From assembly GCA_038380795.1 (NCBI GenBank), contig CM076260.1, positions 73,631,843-73,695,842 of the forward strand: 64,000 nt of DNA, in the 5' to 3' direction. Numbering within the stretch: position 1 is the stretch's first letter; every line of letters begins with the position of its first letter. Positions 13,170 to 25,357 of this stretch are shown one piece after another. Origin of the DNA: Pyrocephalus nanus. Its lineage: Eukaryota > Chordata > Aves > Passeriformes > Tyrannidae. Made by a program: the position numbers and the translations under genes. The notes under the pieces are model-generated. The model was not told where the DNA came from. It made no database searches and saw only the letters and a list, made by a program, of their open reading frames with translations.

Positions 13170-13640
13170 TCTCTCTGTCAGAAAACGACTACTTTTGGAG
13201 CCACATTATCGCTAATTTTGACATAAGAATAATGTGCAAAACATATTTGAAAGTGATACTAAAACAGTGTGGTTAAGAGACATTCTATGCTGTACATCTT
13301 AATTGGCACAGTAACATGAGCAACAATAAAAGGCTCTGACTTACAAATTAGCAGCTATAATACCAATCTTACTTTTGCTGCCATAAATTGAAAGTATTTC
13401 TAATGAAATACTTAAAAAAACTCCTGCTGATATAAACATCCACATATGTGTGTATGGGGCCTGGTTTTGTGTGATTATGTAATTAGGGAACATAGTATCC
13501 CCTCAAGGATATCAAAAGGAAAACTGTAACCTTAATTATGGCATTTTTTAATTCCTTTTTGCAAACTGAATAATTATCTTCTATTTAGTTTTGTTTTAAG
13601 GAAAACTAATGACAGGAGCTAATGAGTTGCAGACAAGAAA
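13170..13640. promoter_or_regulatory. candidate conserved non-coding element
   Basis: This AT-rich, non-repetitive block is dense in homeodomain-type words (gattatgtaattagg, cttaattatgg, ctgaataattatc). It lacks simple repeats and long open frames. In vertebrate gene deserts such blocks are often deeply conserved developmental enhancers. Conservation cannot be seen from one sequence, so the call rests on composition alone. Confidence 0.25.
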
Positions 13641-14357
13641 AAACATACAAAATGGGGATTGAAGAAAAGCAAGAAGGGACAAGACAAACTGCAACCCTCT
13701 CAGTGATACTGTATGTTTAAGCAAGAATTTCTAATTGAGGTCATTTCACTCACCAGAATTAGAACAGCAGCCAAGGGAAAGGTGGAATATGTATCTAAAT
13801 AATTTAAGGAGGATTATTTTACAGAGAGAGCAATCAGGAGGTGACACAGATATACAGCAGAAATGGAGAGATCAGACAATACCGATGTGAACAAAATCCT
13901 GCCATCCACATAGAGCTTTAACTGATGCGTGTTTGAGGTTAGCCAAGAACCCAGAGTACTGCGGGTAGCAAAGAATTTGTCAACCATCACATTTTTCTTG
14001 CAGGCTGGATGTGCAAGGCTATTCATATTATATTGATTTCTGGGAGTGCTTTTGCCCTTTGGCACACGTTTTCCACATTTACGGGCCATAAAAACAAGAC
14101 AGAGTCTTAAGCCATGTAAATGTTATTATATAAATCATATTGTTTGTAAAAGAGAAAAAGAGAATTCAAGTTCACATTTTCCAACCAGTTTTGTGCTAGA
14201 GAAATGCCAATTCTGTCATCAAGCTCCCCTCATCAGGAAGAGAATATGGCAGAAAACATTTCAAATGGCAGAAAACAGTAATTATGAAGACTTCACCTTC
14301 CACATCAAGTCCAAATACTCTGCCCAGGAGGGTTGGTGAAGCAGTATTTCTTCTTAC

Positions 14358-14407
14358 CTGTGTGAAGTCACCATCGAGCAATTATTGCAGAATCTTGCAA
14401 GGTTTAC
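14358..14407 (-). other. candidate 50-nt exon on minus strand
   Basis: Read on the minus strand, a long T-rich tract ending in ttttttttcag precedes the segment, and a textbook donor (CAG then GTAAGA) follows it. Between them, frame 0 is open and gives VNLARFCNNCSMVTSH plus two bases; the other two frames contain stops. The splice signals are the strongest pair I found in the window. I do not recognise the peptide and found no partner exon on either side, so it may be a decoy or a non-coding RNA exon. Confidence 0.25.
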
Positions 14408-14791
14408 CTGAAAAAAAATAAAAATCAAATCAATTTGGATTAAGTTGTCTCACAGTTGGTGAATAAAGGTCTCAGCTATTTACACAGTCAAGAAGTGATA
14501 TGAAAAGCTAATATCCACCGAAATTCAGGAAAAGGATTTATGACATTTCATAATGAAGCTTACTACTTGTTTAGTTTCCAGCTTTCATTTAGACCCTCCA
14601 ACCACTGTCAACATGTCATACATCCTGTTACCCACGTTTCACAGCACTTAAATTTAGGCTAGGGAAGAGTTCACATGGACTGCCTTCTAACCCAGCAAGA
14701 GAGTTTGGAACCATGAACTAGTGTGGTGTGTCCTTCCCTTGGTTTCCCTGCTGTGGTCTCTGGACAATGCTGCCTCCTGTTAGCTCCGTAT

Positions 14792-14813
14792 GCACACACA
14801 CACAACACACACA
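14792..14813. repeat. CA microsatellite
   Basis: A short imperfect run of CA dinucleotides (cacacacacacaacacacaca type) with one missing base in the middle. It is a typical vertebrate microsatellite. Confidence 0.85.
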
Positions 14814-15496
14814 GGTGCAAAAGCTGAAAAGAAGGGTCCCCTCTCTCAAAGAATGGCCCATTGAGCCTGACTGACTTTGCATTTAGACTTCAGCCTTCTT
14901 GGCTTATACCCAGTGCCTGCTTCCAAAGAGCTGGGAGTCCAAATCAATATTGTCTATAACTTCTCATCTTGGCAATTGCACACACAACAAACAGGCACTT
15001 TGTGTGCTTCTGCAGAAAGAAACAATTCTGCACCACTGAAGAACATTTCTTCTGCCTTTCATTCTTCAACTTAATTGAATCCTAGCCTTGTCCCTTATTG
15101 CTATTATAGAAATAACTGAGACAGAAATGTTGTTTAGCAGTCCAAGCAGGAAAAACACGATAAATGCAAAATTGCAATCCTAATCCCAGTATAACTTCCC
15201 TGACCAAATCTTAATCCAGCTCCCATCAAAGTCAAAGAGTCTTTGTAGGCGGTTAGGAATTAGGCTGGCAATAAAGATCTCTGCTTACTATCAGTTTGCA
15301 AGCTAGCTGCATTTAAGACTCTTATCTGAATTAAATTATTAAAATCATCAATGTCAGTGTTTTAGCTGAGCCTAAAAATAAGGGAGTATGAAGTGGTGAG
15401 GGAGGCGACTCATTTATATGTACCAGTCTGGGTGGTTGATAATATAGGAGCCAGAGCATGTCTGTAGGAACAAAGAAATGGTGACATATGAAAGCT

Positions 15497-15539
15497 GGAT
15501 ACTGAAAAAGGATACTGAAAAACGCAGGATACTGAAAAA
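15497..15539. repeat. ggatactgaaaaa tandem, three copies
   Basis: The 13-bp unit ggatactgaaaaa occurs at 15497-15509 and 15510-15522, then again at 15527-15539 after the four bases cgca. The three copies are identical, so the duplication is probably recent or comes from replication slippage. Confidence 0.9.
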
Positions 15540-16099
15540 GGATGAGGCTTATCAGCTGATTGTGCAGCTGAGCATCCCATGCAACAATATAGTTATGGAG
15601 GAGACATGAGGAAATACCAAGGAGATGGAGGAACCATTTGTATAAATCCAGTGAAACTATTACAGTAATATGATTCCCATTTAGGAGACTGACTTGGAAA
15701 TGTGTTGGTTAGATATACAGAAGGGACAAATGGGCCAATTTGGTCTCCTGAGGTGTCCATGGCTACTTCTAGGAGGTCTTTAGAAGTGCACACAAAGAGC
15801 AGTAGGTATATGGAAATTTTTAGAAGTCCATTTACTGAAAAAGGTGAAAATTGCTTTTTTGGTATGACCTCCTGTATAAAAGAGTTTTACATGCTTTCAT
15901 GGTGACAAAGCATCTGCTAGAAACCTTAGGAAGCAGTTAGATGGCTAGGAACTCCCAATGTTAAAAAGGGGGAATGTTAACTCAAAAGGGAGCTTTGTAG
16001 CTTCAGCTCCAAACGGTTGGATCTTGTTAAGACTGTAGGGTGAGGAGCCCTCCAGGATCAGATTTCTGTTCTTGGCCAAGTCCTCTCTAGGGTTACTGT

Positions 16100-17340
16100 T
16101 ACCCAAGGCAGCATCCCTCTTTTTGTAATTGCAATCTATTCATCTTCTCCCGACAAGAGTCACTTCACTTTTCTCTGTACTGAAGCACACAGTATTTTCA
16201 GGCTTCCATTTTAAGAAGTAAATCAGCTCGATGATGTGTCTTGTTCATTATCCTCACTCTCAGCCTTTGACAATACTTATAGATTTGCTTTTAGGTCATT
16301 CATACTGCCAGGGGTTAAACAGCACAGGTTAAGAAAGCCAAGTTTCCTACTGAAGATGGGCCTCTACTTAACAGCAGATTTTGGACCCAGTATGTTACCA
16401 TATTTTTAATATCATTTAATATGTCCTGGGGTTTTTTGAAGCATTAGTAATAAAAAATTAAATACCATAACAAATACTTGGAGAATTATGAATACATTAT
16501 CCCCAACACCTCTGTCACCAAACAAATAGATCTGGTACCATGCTGGTTATTGAATGATTTTTCTCCCTTACGCCTAAACTGATTACGGCTAAATGTAGTT
16601 TTCTTTTTGTCTTGTTGTTAATGAAATCACACTATTTTGTTCATGTTCACTGTCTGTGTCAAGCTGATATGCCTATAATTACCAATATCTGTATCAGCTT
16701 TTTCTCCAGACAAGTCTTTCTATCATTCCTCTGATTTACCAACTTTAACAGCCCACACATCTCCTCATCCATCTCTTTAAAGCTCTTGCTGCAGACAGAC
16801 CTACTGGTTAAAAACAGGAGGCTTATTAGCTCTTGCTCTGCATATTGCCAAGTTACTGTTGGAAGGGAACAGATTTCGTCTTCACCCTCTGTGAATTCCT
16901 CATGCAGACTTTTCAAAAACCCGCTTGGAACACCAAGATATATCGAAACTATTTGACATTTCTACATTAAAAACATGTTTTTACAGACTAGTATCATTGT
17001 TAGGATTTTTTTGTATTACGAGACATACCAAAACCTTTTTTTTCCCGTCATTCACCCTCTTGCCTTAGGTTTTTTCCCTGTATCCTGTCACTTCATTATG
17101 AGGTTTTCTAGTTTTCCACCCTTCTAATTTATATTCTTTACTATCTCTTTTTCCATGGAGTGTGTGTGCATTTGTATTCAGCTACATTTGCCTATTTCAA
17201 GCCAGCCTGGTTCTTTTTACCAGTGCAACTTTTTTCTCTTACTTGAGCAGCTGTGTGGCTTTGGGGCATGCAATAAGCAACTGTTTAAAATTCCCAATTA
17301 CACTTCCCATTTTAAGACCATGGGAACAGCAGGAAGGAGT
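16100..17340 (-). mobile_element. old CR1 LINE fragment, antisense (about 1.2 kb)
   Basis: Blocks along the plus strand follow the order of an antisense CR1 of the turtle/crocodilian type: 'cacttttctctgtactgaa' near 16170, then 'taccatgctggttattgaa' near 16535, 'tcaagctgatatgcctataa' near 16660 (counterpart of 'ttaagctgactggtctgtaa'), and 'tttcaagccagcctggttct' near 17200. These are motifs from the reverse-transcriptase region and upstream of it. No frame is intact. Boundaries are approximate and internal segments are poorly aligned; the order of several independent blocks is what supports the call. Confidence 0.6.
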
Positions 17341-17689
17341 GCGATCAAAGGCCTTCCAAAGTGACCCTCCAGCAGTGGCCATCTTGCCTGGAGTACAAAC
17401 AACCAAGCAGCTCAAACACAGCCAGTGCCTCCCTGCACCTCTCTTTCAACTATTTCGGGCCCTACGTGTTCCCCAGAGCAGTCTGAGCTGGCACTGGGGA
17501 CTTTTACCGTATCTTTCATCCCTTCCTTTACTCAGTTGCTTCTGGAATATACATAGACTTTTAGCAGCCACATAGCCCACATGACAAGAGACATTCGAGT
17601 TTATTAGAGGATGGATAAAGAAGCAACTTTTTTTGTTCACTATGTCTTTTCATTCGATGCCTCCTCATCATTGCACTCAGTCATTGCCA

Positions 17690-17925
17690 TTCACCTTTTC
17701 TGCATCATTTTCAGTTGCATTCTGCCACCTTCCCTCCTCAATCAACTCTTTTCCAAGCTAACAAAGTCTAGTCTGTTTAATCACTCCTTGAATGAAAGTA
17801 TTTTCACTATATCTGTGATCACGTCTCTTGTCCAGCTTTGAACTTTTCTACCTTTTCTTTACCCGTTTTGAGCTGCAGGGAAACAAAACTTCTGTGATGT
17901 ATTGCACTTTAAACTCTTTTTCCAG
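17690..17925 (-). mobile_element. old CR1 LINE 3' fragment, antisense
   Basis: The motifs 'caactcttttccaagctaac' near 17745, 'tctagtctgtttaatcactc' near 17768, 'ccagctttgaacttttctac' near 17830 and gagctgcagg...aaaacttctgtg follow the antisense CR1 order ('tcttttccaagctgaa', 'cccagtctttttaatc', 'cttctctgaaccttttcc', 'gagatggggcgaccagaact'). It lies between another antisense piece and a sense piece and overlaps the sense copy in consensus position. Confidence 0.7.
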
Positions 17926-18234
17926 GATGATTTGGCTTTTGAAAGTTTTTGACATCATGAAACTGGGTTTTTAAATGACAAAGTTTTTCTATGTTACTGA
18001 CTTGGATTTTAGCTTCTTTGAATGCAATAGAGACACTCAAGCCACCATTGTTGCACTCCAGAATGAGGCAAGTTTCAGCTCTGTGCCCAATGCACCCTTC
18101 TTTCTGAATTAATGCCTAATTCACAGCTCTGTGAGTCTGAATGTAGTCCCCAGGCAGGGAACTTCCAGCTATGGGTTTTGGCAATTCTAAGGAAATTTTT
18201 TATCTGCCTCATAAAAGCTAAAACAAGAAAAGGT

Positions 18235-18695
18235 TCAGGAGAAAGCTGGAAGAATAATTCAAGATGGGGCAACCTAGCTGTATAGTAAAAGACTAACAAA
18301 GCTTAGTGTTTCTAGCTCATTTAAGAGAAAACAAAAGATGACTTGATTCTGACTTACAAACCATTATGAAAGGGATTTCTAATGGCAGATGAGTCTGTAA
18401 TCTGGTGGTGTAAAGGCATAATAAGATGCCATGGCTGAAAGCTGAAAGATTAGAAACAAGATAGAAAAGTTAGCAACCAGGTTAATTATCCAAACAGCTT
18501 AAAGGGATGTATTGGATTCTGTAACACATGATATTTTCAAATCATAATTAGCTGTCTTTTAAAATACGTGCTGTTGCCCAAGCAAAAATTGTGGTCTCCG
18601 TGCAGAAATAATCAGAAGAGAATTTCTAGCCTGTATTAAGCTGCAGGTCAACCAAGCTGATCTTAATTACCCCTTAGCCTTAAGATCTAGGAAAG
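18235..18695 (+). mobile_element. old CR1 LINE 3' end, sense
   Basis: This is one of the clearest old copies. In order it shows 'gatgacttgattctgactta', 'taaaggcataataagatgcc' with 'atggctgaaagctgaaag', 'gtattggattctgtaacac', 'ttttcaaatcataattagct', 'agcctgtattaagctgcag' with gtcaaccaagctgatct, and 'ccttaagatctaggaa'. These correspond block by block to the 3' 450 bp of a sense CR1 of the type ending 'gatggtcccttctggccttaaaatctatgaa'. It is 5'-truncated, as most CR1 copies are, and no frame is open. Confidence 0.85.
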
Positions 18696-19980
18696 TGGGA
18701 ATAATGGCAAGTGTTTAACTATCTTGTCTTTGAATGAGAAAAAATGGGAGAATTGTTCACAGTAAATAACTGATTCATACATTTAAGCTATTTTTTTGCT
18801 CATAACATGTCTGGGGACAGACCATTAACTCCTAAATCTATTTTTTAAATGTGATGGACAGCTATCTTGCCCAATATTTGACTTAGACCTTGTGAGCTGT
18901 ACTGCCTAATTGGTTAGCTAATGGGTGATGTGCCAGTTCCCCTCTGTGATTGATTAGCATGAAGGCAAAGCAGACAGGCATATTTGAACATTTCAGATTC
19001 AGTCTGGTGACCATGTATAGGAATGTGATTTTGAAATCCCTTTCCTTTAATCAAGCCCCACTATGTCATGTTAACTGAGGAGTAGGCAGGAAAACTGTCT
19101 TGGCATCACTTAAAGCAGATTCATTTATTTTAAATGTTAAGGTCTAGTCAAGCCACAGTTATGGCATTATGCTGTTCATCAGTCATCCAGGTCTAGGTCT
19201 AAGGATGCCTTTTGTTTTGAAAATTAACAAATTTCATAGCCCCTTGTTTATACAGTAGATAGTACAGTGAGCTAGGGGCTAATGTAATTGAAATTGCAAA
19301 ACCAGAAGATATCAGGCATTTAAAAAGAGGACTGCATTCATTTAACACTGGTCAATATTCAAGGGAGGAAGTATAGCATACTGGGAAGGAAAACAAGAGC
19401 AGGGAAACTCACTTGGGTTTTAATTAAATACTACAAAAACAAGACTGGAGTAATAAGGTATGATAACCACAAAGAGGAACATCTGTGAAAGGAAAAAATC
19501 TCTTTCAAAACATATCCTCTTTTGCTAATGAAAGCCATCTAAATGATTTTAGGACCGTGGAAAGACATCTCTGGTGGTGACGAGGCACATCTGAGCATGC
19601 TCCATTGGAGAAAGAGGAGGGCTTCTCCAGGACAGGAAAGCCATCAAGTCATATCTGTGATGCTGGACCACAAAGGGAAGGTACAGTAAAAGCAAAGAAG
19701 CAGCTGTTCTTTAGGACATGTAACACATAATGCACCTATCAAACAAGGCTTTTACTACCAAGGTCTGGCAACCTGTGCTTGTTACCCATATGCCTCCCCA
19801 TCCCACAAACACACATGCCATCCCCGTGCTGCCCACACCTCCACCTGCAGGGCTCATGCTGCAGCCAGGACCCACTTCATCAGCAGTGAGGCCAGGCTGT
19901 GGCAACGTTGGGCATGCTCCCTCCTCACCAAACTCCAAGGGGCCTGTTAGCAACCTGGAACATCACCATGAATCAAAACG

Positions 19981-20382
19981 ATGGTCCCCCTCCAAGCATT
20001 TGCTGTCTCAGGAACTTGCACCCCACTGCCAGGAGGTGAAGCTGTGATTTGTACAGACACAGCTGAGCTGGTCATGGGCAGTTGTGAAAGCACAGGGAGG
20101 TACCCAGATTGCCAGCAAGCTTGGACAGACCTCAATGAAGCCTGTGCTTCTGCAGCATCAGATTTTGCATCCCACCCTGGACCACAAGCAGTCTGGGTAT
20201 CACAACACGTACTTCAATGCTGTCTTCCAGCAGCAGCGTGGAGATACCCTGCGTGGGAGCTGAACGCCTGCAGATGGTTTCAGAAGCACAGTCAAGTGCT
20301 ATTAACAGCTGTTTGGCCTGCAGTGAGCTTGCAGAATGAGCACAGTTTATATTACACAGAGACTTCAGGGAGCAGTGGGTAA
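19981..20382 (+). other. 133-codon open frame, unrecognised
   Basis: The frame starts at an ATG with A at -3 and G at +4 and runs 133 codons to a stop that overlaps a GTAAGG donor-like site (about 20379). The peptide has about nine cysteines and several tryptophans but no signal peptide, membrane segment or domain that I recognise. Surrounding DNA is somewhat GC-richer than average. The length is within chance expectation for this window, so I do not call it a gene. Confidence 0.15.
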
Positions 20383-23159
20383 GGCTGTGACAGGCAGGAG
20401 GGAGTAACTGTCCATGTCAGGGGCCACTTCATTTTTCACCTGTTAGATGGCTTTTCTATTACATCTCCAATCTAGAGTGGAAATTATGCTTGTTCTATGC
20501 CTCCGGTTCAATGCCAAATTGGAGGAAATATACAGCTGCCCTAATTCCATGCACTTTCTGATGAGAGATGTGAATATCAGTTACCAAACCACTTGTTTCT
20601 TCCAGCCCCTGAGGGAGGGGTACCCCCTAATGCTTGGTAAAAATGTGATGGTTTGGACCAAACTCATCTCTGCTTTGTCAGTATGAAGAGCTGTAAGAAC
20701 CTCTGTGCTTCTGGAGGCATGCTGTGGTACATAAACAAGAAATAATGCAATAGTTTCCTTTTTCCCCACCCATGAAAATAAACTTCTGAGTCATAAAACC
20801 GTTGAGATAACTGAGAAATATACATGTAGGGCAATGTTCAGCCAGTCAAGCACACCTCCTGCTGTCCTGCCCTGTCCGCTTTCCAGTCACAGTGGCACAC
20901 AGGCCACACATCTCAGATGCTTCCTGGTGCTAGGGAGATGCAACATTCAGGTGTCTGACCCATCGCTGCAGGAGCCTGTTTCTGCCCTTGCAGAATAAAG
21001 CTGCTTTTACACCTCCTGAAAGCCACTGATGCCAGCAAAATCCCTCCTGTCATCTCTAGTGACAGCATGAGGGTAGACACAGACTCTGACAAAAGGTCTG
21101 GCCTTCAATTCTTCCCCAGCCAGGAGAGCTCTTGCTGGCATGTTTGCAGACTGTTTACAGCCCATGTGAGCTTGCAGCACTGGCAAGTAAATGCCCAGGC
21201 TGTCAGGTCATAGTTACCCTACTGCGATCTGAGCAGTCAGGACAAAAACCATTGCCTCCACAATGTACTTCCAGCCAGCAGAGCTGCTCTTCTGTTTCCT
21301 TCTGGGTTTGGTGTTTGAATTAAGAGGAAGCTGGGTTAACCCCAGCTCTGGATGCTGAGCCACTAAGAAACTATTTCATTGCCAAGAATAATGGCCAGGG
21401 CATATTCTGCCTTTGCCAGTTGTGGAACAGTTCTGGATTTCTTAAAACTGATCCAATCCTAGTCATGGCTGAGACAATCCTATGCAATGCTGCCTCTGCG
21501 GAAACAGTCTCACTTTTCCCTGGGTGTGGGCTAACCTCAAAGTAGGCTGCAGATGGGGAGAGAGGGCTGGGTGCCCTCATCTTAAGAATTAGTCAAGGGT
21601 GGTGGTTACAGCAAGCAGAAATTCAGATTCACGTCTAGTCTCCAGGTCCATTGCAGCAACTCCTTCCCACCAGTTCTCCCCTTGTGTTCCTGAGGTTAAC
21701 ATGGACAGTCTAACAGCCCAGAAATGGGCACTGGAAAAAGGCCCTCCCTCCCTCTCTCTCTTCCCTCATGTTGACTCAGATCTTCAAGGCCATCCCTGAG
21801 CTTTTTTCTATACGACAAGGCTAGGGAGAGCTGGCAGGGTGAAAATGCATGGAAGTTCATGGCTTCATTTTAGGGATTTTGAAGGGTTGTTGTACACTGG
21901 TGGGTTGACAGAGATGATCAGGTATAGCTTACTTGGGATCTGTTTATCTACAAAAACAACCATGCTATTCCCACCAGCTGCTGTGTGAAGACCGAGGAAA
22001 TGGAGGATAAGAATGCGAGACCTGTTTGTTCTTTGATTAGTGTGGTTTGTACATCAAGGTTTTATTAGCTTTTACTGCCCTACTGACTGCTGCCTGCAAC
22101 TGCTTCACACTTGCCTCTTTTCTAATAGCCCCTCTGCTCTCTCTGCTTCCCTTCCTTCTGGCTTTGTGTGAACCTCTTTATTGCCAACTCCAGTAAGATT
22201 ATAAAATTTGGCATCTGTTGCCAGATATTTCAGGTTTATTAGATCTGTTAAAAAAAATCTTTAGCTCCGTAAAGTACACAGAGCTGGGACACAACAGGGA
22301 AGCAGAAGGGCCCTGTGCCTGCACCATTTACACTGGGTCAGTACTGGGAGGGGGAAACTGCCATGGGGTGAGCAGGAGGAGGAGCAGGGAGGTTATTTAC
22401 AGGCTGGCTGTACACACACACCTATCCACCTACCTGTCCATGTGTACTTGCCACGTCCATGGATACACATTCCAGGTATGCATATTCACCTCAAAGACTT
22501 TTACATCTAACTCAATGCCCATGCCTCCTTTTAGGTACTATTATTCAGTGTATTACTTTCATCTTCATTATTGTCCCAAAGCCTTCGAAAGACCAAGGTC
22601 TAAGACTAGGTCATGTCTGTGGTATTCTGTTTTCCCTTTCTTTTAACCACAAGCAGCTCTTAGTCCACTGTTTGTGAGCTCTGGGTACTCCAGGAGGTTT
22701 CTTGCCTTCTCCTGCTAGTCTCACATTGAGCTTTTTTCCCATCTGCCTGCAGGTAGATGTCTGCCTTTGGCCGAGCTGTGGAGAACTCTCGGCTATCCTC
22801 CACAGGCATCTGCCTTACTTCACTGAGTGCGCAGGACCTCACCCCCAAAATGAGTTAAATACTAAAATAAATTCCTCCAACTTCTGTTGGAGATCTTTGT
22901 TCTTCGTTTCCATAGTCCTCCATAAAAGATGTGCACAGAGCAAGTTCCTAATGTGGGAAATAAGCATTTTTATTTCTTCCTTTCTGTTCCAGCAATTAAA
23001 ACCTGGAAGAACTAGCATGTTTCACTCCAGAGTTCCCAGAAATTTGCTACTGAACTGAAAAGCTGCACAAAACTTTTCACACCAGGAAAATCATGTGCTC
23101 CAAAATGTCCTGAGAATGTGGAAATGAGAGAGAATCACAAAAAGTGCTTCAAACTTCAC

Positions 23160-23440
23160 ACAGAGTGGTCAATGTTGGCAATTTGCATAATAACCCTGGG
23201 AAATGAGCTATTATGCTCCATGACAGCAGCATTAATAAGTGCCAGAGCTGGTCATTACAAGAGTTAAGCATTGATTAATTAGTCTGTTTATATTAAAAAA
23301 CAGGGTTGGCTTCACTAACTAATAAATTGCTCGTGTACAGCTGTTACCAAAAAGATCACTTGTTAGAAAATTGATTAAGTACTTTTTAAATTGTTTTAAT
23401 TAAGTTTCAGTAATTGGACTCACCCCAATTAATTTTCCCC
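23160..23440. promoter_or_regulatory. candidate homeodomain/POU-rich regulatory element
   Basis: The block contains an exact octamer (ATTTGCAT at 23181-23188) and repeated TAAT-type words (gattaattagtc, attgattaag, tttaattaag, ccaattaatttt). It is non-repetitive, with no long open frame. The density of such sites is higher than in neighbouring DNA and resembles known developmental enhancers. This is inference from composition; AT-rich DNA produces such words easily. Confidence 0.3.
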
Positions 23441-25306
23441 TTTTTATGGAATAGGGAAGAAATAAACAGGCACTAAGTATGTAGAGGTGATACAAGGCAA
23501 GAGAAGTATGATTGGAAATCTATGGGAAAACAAATACCTGTTGCAATCCTCTTGTCCTCCTAAAAGCTTGTAGGAATCTAAAGAAAATTAGATTTTCATT
23601 TTATTTTATTTACTTTGCCTTGTGGAGACTTGTGCCTAGCTCACTCAGCTTGGTGAATTCATAATAGGGACAGAGATGTTCAAATCGGTAAATCTTGTGT
23701 GCTCATTCCATTTATTATGCAAGATATTAGCCAGCCAAGAGGTGCTATGGGGGGGCAATTTACAGCTTGATGATAAAGTCTTGCCTACAGCTTCGTAGTG
23801 CCAGGGCCTCTCTGGAAACTTGCCATTGGTCTTTTTCTGCCTGTTCCCTAAGGAAGGCTCAGCCTGTTCCTGCCCTGAGCCAAGTGAGAGGCAAGGGCAG
23901 GGGACAACCTTGCCCAGGGCTAGAGGCGAAAGGGGACCTGCACCAATGGTGACAGCAACAGATCTGCCTTACCTGAATCAGGCTCCTAACACTGCCAGTG
24001 TGAGAGATCCCACAAGACTTGTCACAAAAGAGAGAGAAAAGTTTCTTTTTTCCCTGGAAATTCAATTACAGGGGGCTTGCTGTAAAGGGCCTCCTTAATT
24101 TGTTGCTGCTCTCTGCATTATCAGTCATTACAGCATAGGCTGCTCTTAAAGAAAACCCTTGGGCATCCATTGCACAGGGCTTCTGCATTGTCTCCCCTAT
24201 CCTTAAGGTCACTTTGCTAATGACTTCATTGATTCATACCTTTGTGTGGTTCAATATGCTGTTTTCTGCCATGCTATTTCTACAGCGTGGAGTTTAGCTC
24301 TGGGACAGAGTCATCCAGGCATGACATTAAGCTGAACTACAGTTGTTTGACAGCTTACTGGCTAAGAATCAGTCTTTAGCGTATCTCCAGGCTTCAGGTC
24401 CAGAGCAGAAATAGAGTGATAAGGCCTGAAAATCAAAAAAGCGGGAATAATCACATTCTGTTATCACTTAAACAGTTAACTACCTGTACCACACCTAAAA
24501 TATAGACATATGTATATATAATTATTTATATACCGCCCTTGCCCAGTATGCAAACAAAACCACACATCAAAAGTTTCCTCCATACAGAACATTCAATTAC
24601 ATTCAATTTATACCCGTAATCCACCTGTGTGGCTCTGTTAATATTAGTTCTTAGAGCTGTTTTTCCCACCTCTTAAGAAAATGCAATTGCTTTTTAATTG
24701 AGAAACAGTCTCACTGGGGAATGAAAGCCCAGAGTTATATCCCCTGGAGATTTCAAAGCATGCCATACAATCACAAGCAGTGTGAGCAGCGTAAAACGGA
24801 GAAACCTCACTGCTAATCCCTGCTTTTTTGAGCATGTTGGTGTACCCCCATTTGCACCTCCCAGCTGAGGTGCCTTTGAGCAGAACAACTACAAATACAT
24901 CAGAAAAGATATGGGTGGGTTTAGAGGCAGAAAGGACAGACACTCCAAAAGAGGGGAAGGATGCCTGTGCACAGGGGCCAGACACTCAGTCTCTCTTGCA
25001 AAGGGAAAATCCTCATTTGCCCCTTTTCAGCCACTTGTCAGAAATCACCAGCAAATGACTCCTGTTCTTTATCTTCATCCCAGTGGGAAGTGCCTCATTT
25101 TGGTGATCCCGTGTCTGAGAGGATGACTTTTTTCTATTGAACTCAGCCCTTGCCTCCCAGACTAAACTGCAACCACCAGCAAGCTGCAGTGTGATGGACT
25201 GGGGTTGAATTTGATGCAATGCCTCATCAGAAAATTTGCTGCAGTTGTTTTCACCACGTGTTAGTTGTCACCTGCCTCTGGGGCTTTCAGCACAACTGCC
25301 CCATCA

Positions 25307-25357
25307 TGTCCAGTTCATCCTTGTGTCCAGAGCATCCTTGTGTCCAGCACATCCTCC
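25307..25357. repeat. 17-bp tandem repeat, three copies
   Basis: Three adjacent 17-bp units begin with tgtccag at 25307, 25324 and 25341. Units 1 and 2 differ at only two positions and unit 3 is slightly more diverged. It is a small local duplication with no coding role apparent. Confidence 0.9.

Larger units (their letters stand above)
11154..16095. other. AT-rich unique DNA, no gene recognised
   Basis: The stretch has long AT-rich parts and no recognised gene. It contains a possible sense CR1 relic (12640-12860), a candidate conserved element (13170-13640), a candidate minus-strand exon (14358-14407), a CA microsatellite (14792-14813) and a 13-bp tandem triplication (15497-15539). The minus-strand open frame at 11981-12412 (143 codons) is Phe/Leu/Ser-rich, as expected from translating T-rich DNA, and is rejected as a gene. 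Confidence 0.6.

Noticed and set aside
22525..22625. Possible antisense L2-like tail (tattattcagtgtattac)
   Set aside because: Only the first block fits; the remainder does not follow the order seen in the clear copy at 11025-11153.
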